NCBI RefSeq assembly: GCF_050947335.1
Contig: NC_134995.1
Coordinates: 9,772,501 to 9,836,500 of the forward strand
Direction: 5' to 3'
Origin: Megachile rotundata
Taxonomy: Eukaryota > Arthropoda > Insecta > Hymenoptera > Megachilidae
Length of the DNA stretch: 64,000 nucleotides
In this document: positions 1-11,640 of the stretch, piece by piece
How the letters are laid out: each line of letters starts with the position of its first letter
How positions within the stretch are numbered: the first letter of the stretch is position 1
Made by a program: the position numbers and the translations under genes
Notes under the pieces: generated by a model
What the model was told of the DNA's origin: nothing
What the model saw: only the letters and a program-made list of their open reading frames with translations
The model's database searches: none

Positions 1-540
1 TACGATCTCTTCTTGGCCTCGCGATCCTTCCATTATTACTGCGCTGCTCCAGTAGTTTCTTAACTGCTACGGAGCTTAGAAAGGAAACCGGGCTGTTGTG
101 CACTTTAGACGGAAGTTACTTAACTCGAGAGCGGCGGCCAATGAATCTTGTAAACGAAAGGAAATACTCTGAACGAGCGAGCTCTTCTGTCTTCTTTCGG
201 TTACTCGCATTTTTGATACGGGTTCGCCTCGTGTGAAGTGCTTCTGGATATTTTATTTCAATCACGTACCTTTCTACGTTTACTTTCAACGGTTCTTTTA
301 TTTTATGTTATGTACGTTTACCTCTTAACCTGTAATAGCCTCAGCAGTTCCGTCGTTTCAATTATTAGCGCAATGTTAAGGCAAATGTAAAGTTTTATAT
401 TTCAGTTAAAAAATTAGGCACATTTTGTATTCGGTGATCCTTGATTTTGAAGATTATTAGAATCAAACCTAAAATTTATTTGCAATAAAAATATTAATCT
501 AGTTTGCCATGTGAATTATTATTGCGTTATATTTGTGTCA
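1..540. other. unique sequence, no gene recognised
   Basis: Single-copy sequence. The first 250 bases are of mixed composition with several CpGs; the rest is AT-rich. I see no splice-bounded open frame, no RNA gene and no repeat before the tandem array that starts near 541. Confidence 0.5.
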
Positions 541-1225
541 TAGGTGCGTCATAAGTGCGTCACAATTGTGTCATAGGTGCATTAGCGCATCACGAGTGCG
601 TCATGAAGGTCATGGATGCGTCACAAGTGCGTCATGAATTTCATGGGTGCGTCAAGAGTGTCACGGGTGCGTCACGAATTTCATACGTGCGTCACAAGTT
701 TCACGGGTGCGTCATGAATTTTATGAGTGCGTCATGAATGCGTGACAATTATGTTATGTGTGCGTCACGAGTGCGTCATAAAATGTCATTGATGCGTCAT
801 GAGTATCATGGGTGCGTCATTAATGTCATTGATGCGTCATGAATCCGTCATGAATATTATTGGTGCGTCACGAGTATCATGGGTGCGTCATGAATTTCTT
901 GAGAGCGTCATGAGTGCGTCACAATTATGCTATGGGTGCGTCACGAGTGCGTCATGAATATTATTCGAGCGTCATGAGTATCATGGGTGCGTCATGAATT
1001 TCATGTGTGCGTCACGAGTGCGTCATGAATGTTATCGGTGCGTCACGTGTGTCATGGGTGCGTCACAAGTGTCATGGATGCGTCAGGAATGCGCCACAAC
1101 TGTGCCATGGGTGCGTCACGAGTGCGTCATTAATGTCATTGCTGCGTCACGAGTGCGTCATTAATGTCATTGGTGCGTCACATGTGTGTCATGTGTGCTT
1201 CATGAGTGCATCACGAGTCATCGAC
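541..1225 (+). repeat. GTGCGTCA minisatellite, array 1
   Basis: Tandem array on a 10/20-bp rhythm. The invariant core is GTGCGTCA, alternating with spacers such as CGA, TGAATTTCATGG and TGAATGTTATCG. Many units have decayed, but the core recurs at roughly 10, 20 or 30 bp. Short open frames inside it (for example 555-737 and 1007-1237) are products of the repeat and are not genes. The same core makes up array 2 at 2.8 kb and, inverted, the array at 52.4 kb. Each core holds a CRE half-site (CGTCA). Confidence 0.9.
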
Positions 1226-2729
1226 AAAATTTTCTGAATTCTTTCAAAATTATTATTTTTTTATCATCAATAGTTGCTTTTAACTACTATTAAACATCAT
1301 ACGATACTATAAATTTATTTAAAAATTGTTCATTTTAAATTGTATGAAATTGAATGAACTGATTTGTGAATAGGAAATTTTGTGCTTGAGAATTTATTGA
1401 TTTCGTACAATATTGTCGTTGATCGAGATTCGACGAGTAACGAAAAGGTGTGTCATATCGATCGAACAGTATCGTGTCAGCGATCCGTGAATCACCCATA
1501 AGGGTTCTCGAACCGCGAAAGAGATCGCGATCTCGTAGAGATACAAACCGTGGGCACCAGCTGCGGGCGTCTTAATGCGCCGGCTTGCGTCGTAAATAAC
1601 TTTGTCTCGATGCACCGAGTGCGATAAAGAAAGAGAGCGGAGATAGTACGAAAGAGCAAAGCAGTCGGTGTGGCAAAGTGCACGAAAAAGACAACCTCGA
1701 AGTTGGATAACGTCTTGCGGAGAATTAATATCCCGCTTTATTGTGCCAACCGAGGAGTCAGCAGCCGTTTATTGGAAACGCGTTTCCGGCGAGATTGCCG
1801 ATGAAACTCTTTCGTCGAGTATGTTGTCCGTGTCTGCACGAATAATTAACTCTTTCTTTCTTTTTATGTACGAGGAAAATTACCATTAAATACCGTTTCA
1901 TAATTCATAAACTGACTTTACTAATTTGGTTCAATAAAGATTTTTAAATCAGTGAACTCCTTTGTGTCACTTCAAAAGATATAGAAATCTATAAATTGTA
2001 CAGGGTTCAACTTTGAAATTCAGGTGCAAAGTATTCAGTGAATTCGCTACAAACTGTGACCCGTGAAGAGGGTTAATACTTGTCAGGCAAGCAATAAATT
2101 TCCCTCCATCCGTGAAAGAAGCTGTCGATAAACCTGCTAGAAGTAGCGTTTCGTTTTCGGAAATTTTTGTTACTTGACCCGTTCGCATAAATCGCGACGT
2201 TTCGGATTAATCTTGCTAGCAAATGGATCATGTTCGGTGGAATAATCAATGGAACCGGTGCTCTCCACCGGCTAACACGAGCTAATCGCTAGGAAGCTGT
2301 GTGATATTGTTGCGGATAAATTATTGCAGCCGTATCGACGAGTTCTCGTAATGACCCACATTTCGTGGATCGTTCGAGCGACCTTCCATCTGGCTCGAAC
2401 CCTCGATAACGCTGGACCATGAACCTTGATAGGGTTTTTTTTTGGTTTATCCGATAACGACCTCCTATGGACTGCAATAAAAGTCGATAAGTCCAGAAAG
2501 ATATATCGCCGGCCTCGCTAATGTCGCGGAATAGGCACTGGGACTAAGTACCGGGAACTTCTGATCCTCGACGATCGACGAGTTATTACGTCGACTTCGC
2601 TGAACGCTGCTGGAACCTCTTTCTAATCTTCTCTATCTTCTACATTCATTTTGTATATTTTTTTTTTATCTACTTTCTTATTTATTTATTGGTACTTCAT
2701 TTTAATTTTGTTACATGCATTTTATTACT
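1226..2729. other. unique island, CpG-rich in part
   Basis: AT-rich at both ends, with a CpG-rich interior (about 1400-2630). Short open frames exist on both strands (for example 1394-1615 minus, 1668-1889 plus), but none has convincing splice sites or family motifs. GGCTCGAACCC at 2393-2403 resembles a tRNA B-box, but no cloverleaf can be built around it. The island may be conserved non-coding DNA; I do not recognise a gene. Confidence 0.4.
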
Positions 2730-2731
2730 AC

Positions 2732-2760
2732 TATATATATATGTATATATATATATATAG
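2732..2760. repeat. TA microsatellite
   Basis: A short run of alternating TA, interrupted by one TG, just upstream of the second GTGCGTCA array. Confidence 0.85.
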
Positions 2761-2794
2761 GGTTATAGGTGTTTATTATAGGTATTTATTTATG

Positions 2795-3757
2795 TAGGTG
2801 TGTCATAATTGTGGCATGGGTGTGTCACGAGTGCGTCATGAATTTCCTAGGTGCGTCACGAGTGTTATGGGTGCGTCAAGAGTGCGTCACAATTGTGTCA
2901 TGGGTACGTTAGGAATTTCGTTGGTGTGTCACGAGTGCGTCATGAATGTCATGCGTGCGGCAAGTGTCATTAGTGCGTCACGAGTGCGTCAGAAATTCCA
3001 TGGGTGCGTCATGGGTGCGTCTGAAATTACATGGGTGCGTCGTGAGTGGGTCAGAAATTTCATGGGTGCGTAACGAATACGTTTTCAATTTCCTAGGTGC
3101 GTCACCAGTGTCATGGGTGCGTTAGGAATGCGTCAAGAGTGTCATGGATGCGTCAGGAGTGCGTCAAGAGTGTCATGGGTGCGTCAGGAGTGCGTCATGA
3201 ATTTCCTGGGTGCGTTAAGAGTGTCATGGGTGCGTCAGGAGTGCGTCATAAGTGTGTTAGAAGTTTCATGGGTGCGTCATGAGCGCGTCAAAAATTTCAT
3301 GGGTGCGTCGTGAGTGGGTCAGAAATTTCATGGGTGCGTAACGAATACGTTTTGAATTTCCTAGGTGCATCACCAGTGACATGGGTGCGTCAGGAATGCG
3401 TCAAGAGTGTCATGGATGCGTCAGGAGTGCGTCAAGAGTGTAATGGGTGCGTCAGGAGTGCGTCATGAATTTCCTAGGTGCGTTAAGAGTGTCATGGGTG
3501 CGTCAGGAGTGCGTTATGAATTTCCCGGGTGCGTCAAGAGTGTCATGGGTGCGTCATGGGTATCAGAAATTTCATGGGTGCGTCGAGAGTGTCATGGGTG
3601 CGTCAGGAGTGCGTCATAAGTGTGTTAGAAGTTTCATGGGTGCGTCAGGAGTGCGTCATAAGTGTGTTAGAAGTTTCATGGGTGCGTCAGGAGTGCGTCA
3701 TGAATTTCCTGGGTGCGTCACCAGTGTCATGGGTGCGTCATGAGTACGTCACAATAA
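2795..3757 (+). repeat. GTGCGTCA minisatellite, array 2
   Basis: Same core and orientation as array 1, with cleaner 10-bp units such as GTGCGTCAGG and GTGCGTCAAGA. Higher-order structure is visible: a block of about 40 bp (GGGTGCGTCAGGAGTGCGTC followed by ATAAGTGTGTTAGAAGTTTC) repeats at about 3596-3680. A longer block spanning about 3060-3130 recurs near 3325-3400. The 10-bp spacing puts successive cores on the same face of the helix. Overlapping open frames (3097-3780) are artefacts of a period that rarely meets a stop. Confidence 0.9.
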
Positions 3758-3774
3758 TGACGAACTTTAAAATA

Positions 3775-3990
3775 AATTGATTATGTGTACTGTTGCATTG
3801 TTAGTGTATTACATAATCAATTATTGTCTGGTTAATTTGTATTGATTATATCATCCAATACTTGATCTGGTAAACTGTTTTGATAGATTGATTGTGTCAT
3901 TTAATAATTGATCCAATATATTGATTACATGTGCTATATATGATTATATTGATCATATAACCAATAATTGATTTGATTGATTCCTTCATT
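3775..3990. repeat. degenerate TTGATTA-rich array
   Basis: The word TTGATTA/TTGATTG recurs with irregular 30-60 bp spacing (about 3777, 3842, 3888, 3920, 3970), with intervening TAATAATTGATC-type words. It looks like an old, decayed minisatellite abutting array 2. Confidence 0.45.
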
Positions 3991-4813
3991 AAATAATTCT
4001 TCAGTGAACCAAAAGAATGAATTAAGTCCTCCAATAAAGAAATATTCTACAAATGAAACAAATAAACAATTTAATAAATGAAGTATATTGTTTAATAATT
4101 GAGAAATGAAGGAAACTATTAGGAGCTCGAAAATTACCCCTATAATATATAAAATATGAAAGGGGTAAATGATACTCGATTTCCTGTGATTTACACGAAG
4201 ATGACAAGGCACCGATGTAGCATAGAGGAGCAATTTATGGGGTGGGTTTAGGTAGACCCGAAATCCTGGACGAGGGTTAAGAGAATAAACGGAGTGGACT
4301 TTATTGAGGGTTAGATGTTATTTTCTTGAGAATTATTAGAAATGGCGGTAAATTTTTTCTCGCTGTTCAGCGTGGTTGTTTTATGTGTCTGCTGTGTGGA
4401 GTGCTTTTATTGTGTTTTGTAAGCACTCTTTTTTGGGGTGCAAACTTATTTTATTATGTTTGTTCTATTAACTTCTTTTATTATATATACAGACTATTAA
4501 CTTGTCTTATTATGCACAGTTTGACCACAGAATCATTTTTTTATGAAAAATAGAAAGAAAAGGATTAACGAGATTAGAATTATTTCTGAACTCTGCAAAT
4601 ATTAATGTGATTATTATAGAATTATCCTTGAATTCCACAACTGTTAATCAGTACATAATTATCCTCGAAATCTACAACAATTAATCAGTACATAATTATT
4701 TTGACAAATAATATAAATGTCAATGAATTAACATTAAATAATAGAAAAAGGACGAGCAACACTTCCGTCAGAAAAGTCGGAAATGGAAAATACCGAGTAA
4801 CGATGACGACGCT
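3991..4813. other. AT-rich unique sequence
   Basis: AT-rich with no recognisable gene. Around 4236-4320 there is a short mixed-composition segment (GGTTTAGGTAGACCCG and following) that could be a transposon remnant, but I cannot assign it. A two-copy motif near 4625-4695 (AATTATCCTYGAA, CAACTGTTAATCAGTACATA) is a small tandem duplication. Confidence 0.4.
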
Positions 4814-5064
4814 ATTAAATTTTGTGTGAAATTTAATGGAAGTAATTTCGAAACCTATAAAAAGTTGAGAAAGGCTTGCGGCAGGAAAACATTGTCGCGT
4901 GCATAAGTTTTACGATAGCATAAAATGTTTTTAGAAGTACGAGATGTTGAAGACGAGCCACATTCTGGAAAGCTCGCTACAGAGAATACTGGAACAGTAA
5001 AATTTTCCAACTATTCATGAAATTTTAACTGAGAATTTCACTCTACAAGTTTATGCTCCATCAT
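4814..5064 (+). pseudogene. mariner transposase relic, N-terminal part
   Basis: Reading from 4817 gives KFCVKF, then ETYKKLRKAC, LSRA, a stop, VLR, a stop, HKMFLEVRDVEDEPHSGK. This matches the order of motifs in the N-terminal helix-turn-helix region of mariner transposases (KFC, LSRAxVFxWHxxF, VEDxxxSGRP). Both internal stops replace codons usually read as Q and W, one transition each. From 5013 the match resumes in another frame (IHEILTENF then VYAPS). About 40 residues between the two blocks are missing, so the copy has two stops, one frameshift and an internal deletion. The catalytic DDD region is absent and no terminal repeats are evident. The element is long dead. The mariner assignment rests on family motif order known to me, not on a search. 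Confidence 0.8.
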
Positions 5065-5529
5065 TATGATCCTGTATTATCGGTAGATAATCCGTTATAA
5101 CAGAGACGACAACTATATGTCTGCCATTTTAACAAACGAGATTTTGATATCACAACTTTCTTGTTTAAAATTAAAGTTTCAACTTTCTGATTTCAAATTA
5201 AAATTTCAACTTTCTTATGAAAAATTAAAGCAGAAATTTATTTATTTTACAATTGAGATAACATTAAAAATCGACTGTTTTGTAGAATTGGAGGGTGAAG
5301 GTCAATGAAGTGAAGACTGGACAGTGAACTTTCTATGGTGCTTCACAGAAGAGGTTAGGTTTCAACTTTCTGTAGAGTACTATCCTAGTGTTCCATAAAA
5401 GAACTTTTATAAATACATCTTCAATACTTTCAAATTAGATCACAAAGTACATTGGAGTGGCTTAAAAAATTTCTAACATTCCATAAATTAATTAGAAATC
5501 AATATTTTATTTGCACCAACTGCAACTTC
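5065..5529. other. AT-rich sequence with a small 27-bp tandem triplet
   Basis: The word CAACTTTC starts at 5153, 5180 and 5207, giving three copies of a 27-bp unit (about 5153-5233). Otherwise it is AT-rich unique DNA without gene signals. Confidence 0.6.
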
Positions 5530-7110
5530 CATGAACGAACTACAATTTGAACAAATTAATTGCATAAATAAACTGTAAATTGTATACAAAAATTTCATTC
5601 TGCATAAATGAATCATAATGTTCATACATAAGTTGCAATATGCATAAGAAAACTGCATCTTGTACATATAAGTTGCAACTTGCATAAATAAGTTGCTTTT
5701 GCATATATAAATTGTGACTTGCTAAAGTGAGTTGCAACTTGCATATGTAAGTGCATCTTATATAAATGAATTGCATATTTTACTCAAAAATTGCATCCTG
5801 CATAAATGTGTTGCAACTTGCATATATAAAGTGCATCATGTATAAATAAATTGCATCTAGTGTACATAAACTGCATCTTGCATAAATAAATTGCAACTTG
5901 CATATGTAAAGTGCATAAAGTATAAATGAATTGCATCTTTTACTCATAAACTGCAACTTGCATAAAATAAATTATAATTTGCATACATAAATTGCATCCT
6001 ATACAATTAACAACATCTGCACATATAAAGTGCATCATATATAAATAAAGTGCATCCTATACCAGTAAATTGCAACTAGTATGTACGAATCGAAACGTGC
6101 ATATATCAACTGCAGCTGTAATGAACAAATTGCAACATGCACATATCAATTGCAGCCGTGGTGAATGAACTGCAACTTGCACAAATGAATCACAGCTTGC
6201 AATCGTGAATTGCAACATACGTGCAATCTGAGTTGCAACATTTAATAGTGAACTGCAACTTGCACTTCTGAATTGCAGTTCTATTAAGTGAACTGCAACT
6301 TGCATTCATAAATTGATGCATCGTTGAATGAACTGCAACTTGCACTTTTGAATTGCAGTTTTATTGAGTGAACTGCAACTTGCATTTCTAAATTGATGAA
6401 TCGTTGAACGAACTGCAACTTGCACATTTAAATTGCAGTTTTAGTAAGTGAACTGCAACTTGCATTCATAAATTGGTGCATCGTTGAATGAACTGCAACT
6501 TGCACTTTTGAATTGCAGTTTTATTAAGTGAACTGCAACTTGCATTTCTAAATTGATGCATCGTTGAACGAACTGCAACTTGCACATTTAAATTGCAGTT
6601 TTATTAAGTGAACTGCAACTTGCACTTCTGAATTGCAGTTTTAACTTGTATCTCTGGGTTGCAACTTATACAAATGAAATGTGATTCGTCTAAATGAAAT
6701 GCAACTTGTGTGAATGAGATGCAGGTGAAATAAATTAAATGCAATTTATATAAATGAAATGCTATTTGTGTGAATGAAATGCAATTTTTATAAATGCAAT
6801 GCAGTTTATATAAATGGAATGCAACTTAAATAAATTAAATGCGACGTATGTGAATAAAATGCAATTTGTAAAAATTAAATGGAACTTATGTGAATGCAAT
6901 GCAGTCAGATAAACGAAATGCATTTTATATGAATGGAATGCAATTTATATAAATGTAATGCAACTTATGTGATTGAAATGCAATTTAAATAAATAAAATG
7001 CAGTTGATATAAATAGAATGCAACTATAATAAATGAAATGCAGTTTAAGTGACCAGAATGCAATTTAAATAAATAAAATGCAATTTATATGAATGAAATG
7101 CAACTAAAAT
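5530..7110 (+). repeat. 20-bp minisatellite (TTGCAACTTGCATA type), 1.6 kb
   Basis: One long array on a 20-bp rhythm that changes sequence along its length. From 5530 to 6060 units resemble TTGCAACTTGCATAAATAAG. From about 6291 to 6650 AACTGCAACT falls every 40 bp exactly (6291, 6331, 6371, 6411, 6451, 6491, 6531, 6571, 6611), with alternating second halves that define an 80-bp higher-order unit. From 6650 to 7110 units become ATGCAATTTATATAAATGAA. Short minus-strand open frames (5488-6305) are repeat artefacts. Confidence 0.9.
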
Positions 7111-7859
7111 AAAAAATAGCAGTAAACAAAAACAAATGAAAAATAAAAAATAGCAGCAAACAAAAACAAATAAAAAATAATTAAGTGTAAAATAAATCGA
7201 ATAGTAAGCTAAATAATAGACAGTAGTAATATGAGCCTGGTTTGCCGAGTGGCCAATAAAATGGAAATTACGTAGATCTTCTAATATCGCCGCACAGTAG
7301 CGGATGTGGCGATGTGAACCGAAAGACATCAAGATTTCACGGTAATGAAATCCACCATCTGACAGTGGGCCAAAGTAATGTCGAGGTCCAACGAAACTTT
7401 TCTTATTTCCAAAATGAACTCGTCACCTTTCTCATCGATCTCGGCATCCAACCACCCCATTCCCAGCGCTATAACGTCGAGCTTGCGTCACTCTCGAAGA
7501 ATCAAATTAAAGTTTGATTTTTCCCTGAAAGAACCTACCTACCGCAAGAGACTCCCAACTTCTCGCTACAACTTTCACCGACAAACTCATTGATTACAGG
7601 GCCAGACGTATTTTTGCGTTTAATGATTGATGCCGGATGCGCGACAGAAGGATGCGATATTGTGTTTCGATCGAATGGAACCGATAATTTAGGCGGACGA
7701 GAGACTCTGTGGAAAAGTTTCGAGAGATGGAAAATGGACTGAGATGTAGGCTATGCTGGATAGGGATGTGAAATGTAAACTTGGGGGTTTTTAAGTTTGT
7801 ATATTTTTATGTTTGAGAGTTTTTGGGTTTTCTAGTTTTCTGGTTTCGGAATTTTCTAA
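7111..7859. other. unique sequence after the 20-bp array
   Basis: A 36-bp A-rich duplication (AATAGCAGYAAACAAAAACA) lies at about 7115-7180. From 7220 to 7790 the sequence is mixed and CpG-containing, with short overlapping open frames (7314-7593) that lack splice sites and family motifs. I see no supported gene. Confidence 0.4.
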
Positions 7860-8990
7860 TTTTACAATTTCCCAATTTGTCAATTTCGCAATTTCCCAAT
7901 TTCCCAATTTCTCGATTTCTCAATTTCTCAATTTCCCAATTTCCCAATTTCCCAATCACCCAATCTCCCAAGCACCCAATCTCCCAATCACCCAATCTCC
8001 CAATCACCCAGTTTCCCAAGCACCCAATATCCCAAGCACCCAATTTCCCAAGCACCCAATTTCCCAAAGCACCCAATTTTCTAAGCACCCAATTTCCCAA
8101 GCACCCAATTTCCCAAGCACCCAATTTCCCAAGCACCCAATTTCCCAAGCACCCAATTTCCCAATCACCCAATTTCCCAATTACCCAATTTCCCAATCAC
8201 CCAATCTCCCAAGCACCCAATCTCCCAATCACCCAATCTCCCAATCACCCAGTTTCCCAAGCACCCAATATCCCAAGCACCCAATTTCCCAAGCACCCAA
8301 TTTCCCAAGCACCCAATTTCCCAAGCACCCAATTTCCCAAGCACCCAATTTCCCAAGCACCCAATTTCCCAAGCACACAATTTCCCAATCACCCAATCTC
8401 CCAAGCACCCAATCTCCCAATCACCCAATCTCCCAATCACCCAGTTTCCCAAGCACCCAATATCCCAAGCACCCAATTTCCCAAGCACCCAATTTCCCAA
8501 GCACCCAATTTCCTAAGCACCCAATTTCCCAAGCACCCAATTTCCCAAGCACCCAATTTCCCAAGCACCCAATTTCCCAAGCACCCAATTTCCCAATCAC
8601 CCAATTTCCCAATCACCCAATTTCCCAATTACCCAATTTCCCAATCACCCAATCTCCCAAGCACCCAATCTCCCAATCACCCAATCTCCCAATCACCCAG
8701 TTTCCCAAGCACCCAATATCCCAAGCACCCAATTTCCCAAGCACCCAATTTCCCAAGCACCCAATTTCTCAAGCACACAATTTCCCAATCACCCAATTTC
8801 CCAATTACCCAATTTCCCAATCACCCAATTTCCCAAGCACCCGATTTCCCGAGCACTCAATTTCCCAATCACCCAATTTCCCAATTTTCCAATCACCCAA
8901 TTTCTCACTCACTCAATTTTCCAATTTCCCAACTTCTCAATTTTCCTATTTCCCAATTTCCCAATTTTCCAATCATCATCAGCTCCAATC
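7860..8990. repeat. 8/16-bp C-triplet minisatellite (CACCCAATTTCCCAAG)
   Basis: Octamer array in which CCC recurs every 8 bp with 5-base spacers (AATTT, AAGCA, AATCA). The 16-bp unit CACCCAATTTCCCAAG predominates. Higher-order blocks marked by CAGTTTCCCAAGCACCCAAT recur at about 8010, 8250, 8448 and 8697. The plus strand is nearly free of G. The minus strand is an almost unbroken series of GGG-N5-GGG, that is, overlapping G-quadruplex motifs. The open frames of 396 and 432 aa (7813-9121) and the minus-strand GNWVLGKLG-type frames read the same repeat and are not genes. Confidence 0.95.
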
Positions 8991-9169
8991 AATTTCACTT
9001 TGATCGAATCAATTTATATATCTATTATCAGCGAAAGCCTGCGTTCACCAATGAAAGATTTACTCTTCAAGTGGCAGCTATACTTCTTTCTTTTCTCCAG
9101 GCACACGAACTTCGTGAATAACGATTGCGATTAAGAACGAAAAGCCATTGTTTACGAAACAAACTACCG

Positions 9170-9990
9170 CTCTTTTCGGACTTTTCCCCGTTCTCTCTCT
9201 CTCTCTTTCATTTTATGAACTCTCTCTCGCCGTCTCTATTTTTCGTTTTTTCCGACTCTCTCACTTTTTCGTTTTTTTTCTGCTCTCTCACTCTTTCTTT
9301 TATTTTTTTGCTCTCTCTCTCTCTTCTATTTTTCTACTCCCTCACTTTTTCTTTTATTTTTTTGCTCTCTCTCTCTTTTTCTCTCTTTCTCTGTTGTTTG
9401 ACTGCTCTTTTTCTCTGTCTCTCTCTCTGTCTCTTCTGTTTTTTCCAGCTCTTTCTCTCTTGTTTTTTAGCTATTTCTTTCTTCTTCATTTTTCCAGCTC
9501 TCCCTATTTTTTCTCCTTCTCACGTTCTCAACTCTAGCCCTCTTTCGTTACTTCCAGTTTTCCCTCCCTCTCACCCCTTCATTTTTCCCCTCTCTCTGCT
9601 CCTCTCACATTTTTTCAACTGTGTCTATCTCTCTCCTTCTTCTGTTCTCAACTCTATCCTCCTTTCAATACATTCAGCTCTCCTTCTATCTCATCCCTTC
9701 ATTTTTCACCTCTCTCTGTCACTCAGACATTTTTTTCAACTGTGCCTATCTCTCTTCTTCTTCTGTTCTCAACTCTATCCCTCTTTCAATACATTCAGCT
9801 CTCCTCCTCCCTCACCCTTTCATTCTTCACCTCTCTCTCCCTCCCCCATTTTTTGCAACTCTCTCCTATTCTCAACTCTATGCCTCCCACATTTTTTCAG
9901 CTCTCCCTACATCTCTCCCTATCTCGCATTCTCAACTCTATCCTCCCCTCCCTTTCCATCCCTCTATTTCAAGCATCGAAATAGATGCGT
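9170..9990. repeat. polypyrimidine tract with 120-bp units
   Basis: The plus strand is overwhelmingly C and T. From 9488 a unit of about 120 bp can be followed for about four copies (near 9488, 9609, 9731 and 9852), marked by GTTCTCAACTCTATCC and CATTCAGCTCTCC. Upstream (9190-9480) it is CTCTCT and CTTTTTCTTTT-like. Mirror-symmetric pyrimidine tracts of this kind can form triplex DNA. The 315-aa frame at 9125-10072 is Ser/Leu/Phe-only and an artefact. Confidence 0.85.
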
Positions 9991-10500
9991 TCACTGCGAA
10001 TCCGTAACGGAAGTATCTCGCGCCCCGGTGTGTGTGCACTTTGCGAAAACAATTGAACCGGCGATATCATAAATTTCGCGGAGATTTTTATGCGCAGTTT
10101 TTGGCCTTTTTATCGCGTTCACCGGCCAGATCCTCGCGCGATTCTATTGTCCGTTTCCTTCGGCCTTTTCCGACCCGGTGATTCATGGACGCTTTACCCA
10201 GGTGAACTTGAATGCCTGAAACACTCGGTTTAATGCCGAAACAGATATACCGCCGGAAACCTTCGCCCGGAGAATTCACCCTTTTCACTTAATTGCTGAA
10301 AATTCCGACCGATGATCACCCAAGAGAAAACACCTCAACAATGGAACTGCCACCGGCCTCCGAGTCACTTCATTTCGGTCTTGTCTTAAATTACGGAATT
10401 TTTGTTTGTCGCTTTACCCTATGGAAAACTCTACCGACTTTTCGGGAAGATCAACGGTAATTGGACGTCCTGTTTCGTCTTCCGTTTTAGAAGGTTTTGT
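9991..10500. other. unique sequence between arrays
   Basis: Mixed composition with many CpGs. No exon, RNA gene or repeat could be supported. A minus-strand frame at 10088-10288 is short and featureless. Confidence 0.4.
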
Positions 10501-11640
10501 GCTTCACTTTACTGTTTCGTATTTTTTTAGGTTATGGCTCGTTTTGTGCTTTTTTGTTTTTCTATTTATTTTTCTTCTCTAAAGCTATGTTGCATTTTTT
10601 GTTTAGTTAGGTTTATTTTTTCTGATTGATTTTATGTTTCTTCTTTTTTTAGGTTATGGCTCGTTTTGTGCTTTTTTGTTTTTTTATTTATTTTTCTTCT
10701 CTAAAGCTCTGTTGCTTTTTTGTTTAGTCAGGTTTATATTTTCTGATTAATTTTATGTTTAGTCCTTTTTTAGGTTATGGCTCGTTTTGTGCTTCTTCAT
10801 TTCTTTCTTTATTTTTTAGCGTAGATTTCTGTTTCTTCGGTTTTTAGCTTTGTTTTATATTTTATTTTCTGATTTTTCTAATTCATGTTGCCTCTTTGCT
10901 TATACAGGTTCATATTTTGTGATCGATTTTCTGTTCGATCTTTTTTCTAGGTTATGGCTCGTTTTGTGCTTCATCAGTTTTTTAATCATTCTTTCTAGTG
11001 TATGTTTCATTTTTTTCATTTTTTAACTTGGTTTTATACTGTATTTTTCTCATTTTTCTATTGCATGTTGCTTCTTTTATTCAGTCAAGTTTATATTTTT
11101 TGATTGATTTTCTGTTCAATCATTTTTCTAGTTCATAGCTCGTTTTGTGCTTCTTCAGTTTTTTATTCATTTTTCTAGTGTATGTTTCATTTTTTGTTTC
11201 TTCATTTTTTAACTCCGTGTCATGTTCTATTTCCCCATTTTTCTCTTCCATATCACTTTTTATGTTTAGTGAAGTTTATATTTTTTCATTGATTTTCTGT
11301 TCGATCTTTTTTCTAGGTTATGTCTCGTTTTGCGTTTCTTCGGTTTTTTAATCATTCTTCCTAGTGTGGGTTTCATTCTTTTCATTTTTTAACTTGGTTT
11401 TGTGTTGTATTTTTCTCATTTTTCCTTTACATGTTGCTTGTTTTATTTAGACAAATTTATACTTTTTGACTCATTTTCTATTTGATCATTTTTAAATTAT
11501 GTTTCGTTAAGTGCCTCTTTTATCTTCTACTGTATTTTCTCATTTTTCTAACTCATGTTGCAGTTTCTGTTTATTCATTATCTTTTAGATCATTTTTATA
11601 CGTTATGATACGTTTTGCATCTCTTCATTTCAATATTTTA
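10501..11640 (+). repeat. T-rich minisatellite, unit length 121 then about 180 bp
   Basis: The anchor GTTATGGCTCGTTTTGTGCT starts at 10531, 10653 and 10774 (period 121-122). It then recurs with drift at 10951, 11131, 11317 and about 11497 (period 177-186). The longer units contain an extra segment around TAGTGTATGTTTCATTTTTT. The array therefore shows a unit-length change through insertion or duplication of about 58 bp, followed by spread of the longer form. Confidence 0.85.

Noticed and set aside
2385..2410. tRNA B-box-like GGCTCGAACCC
   Set aside because: No A-box, acceptor stem or anticodon arm could be built at the right distance on either strand.
541..3757. CRISPR-like array
   Set aside because: Units are contiguous degenerate minisatellites without unique spacers of constant length, and the context is eukaryotic.
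7813..9121. Open frames of 396 and 432 aa (PNHPISQAPNFPSTQ type) and minus-strand GNWVLGKLG frames
   Set aside because: They read an 8/16-bp repeat in several phases at once. An array without stops in any of several frames, with no unique sequence and no start context, is not evidence of a gene.
9125..10072. 315-aa Ser/Leu/Phe-rich frame
   Set aside because: It is produced by a polypyrimidine tract in which stop codons cannot occur; parallel frames are open too.
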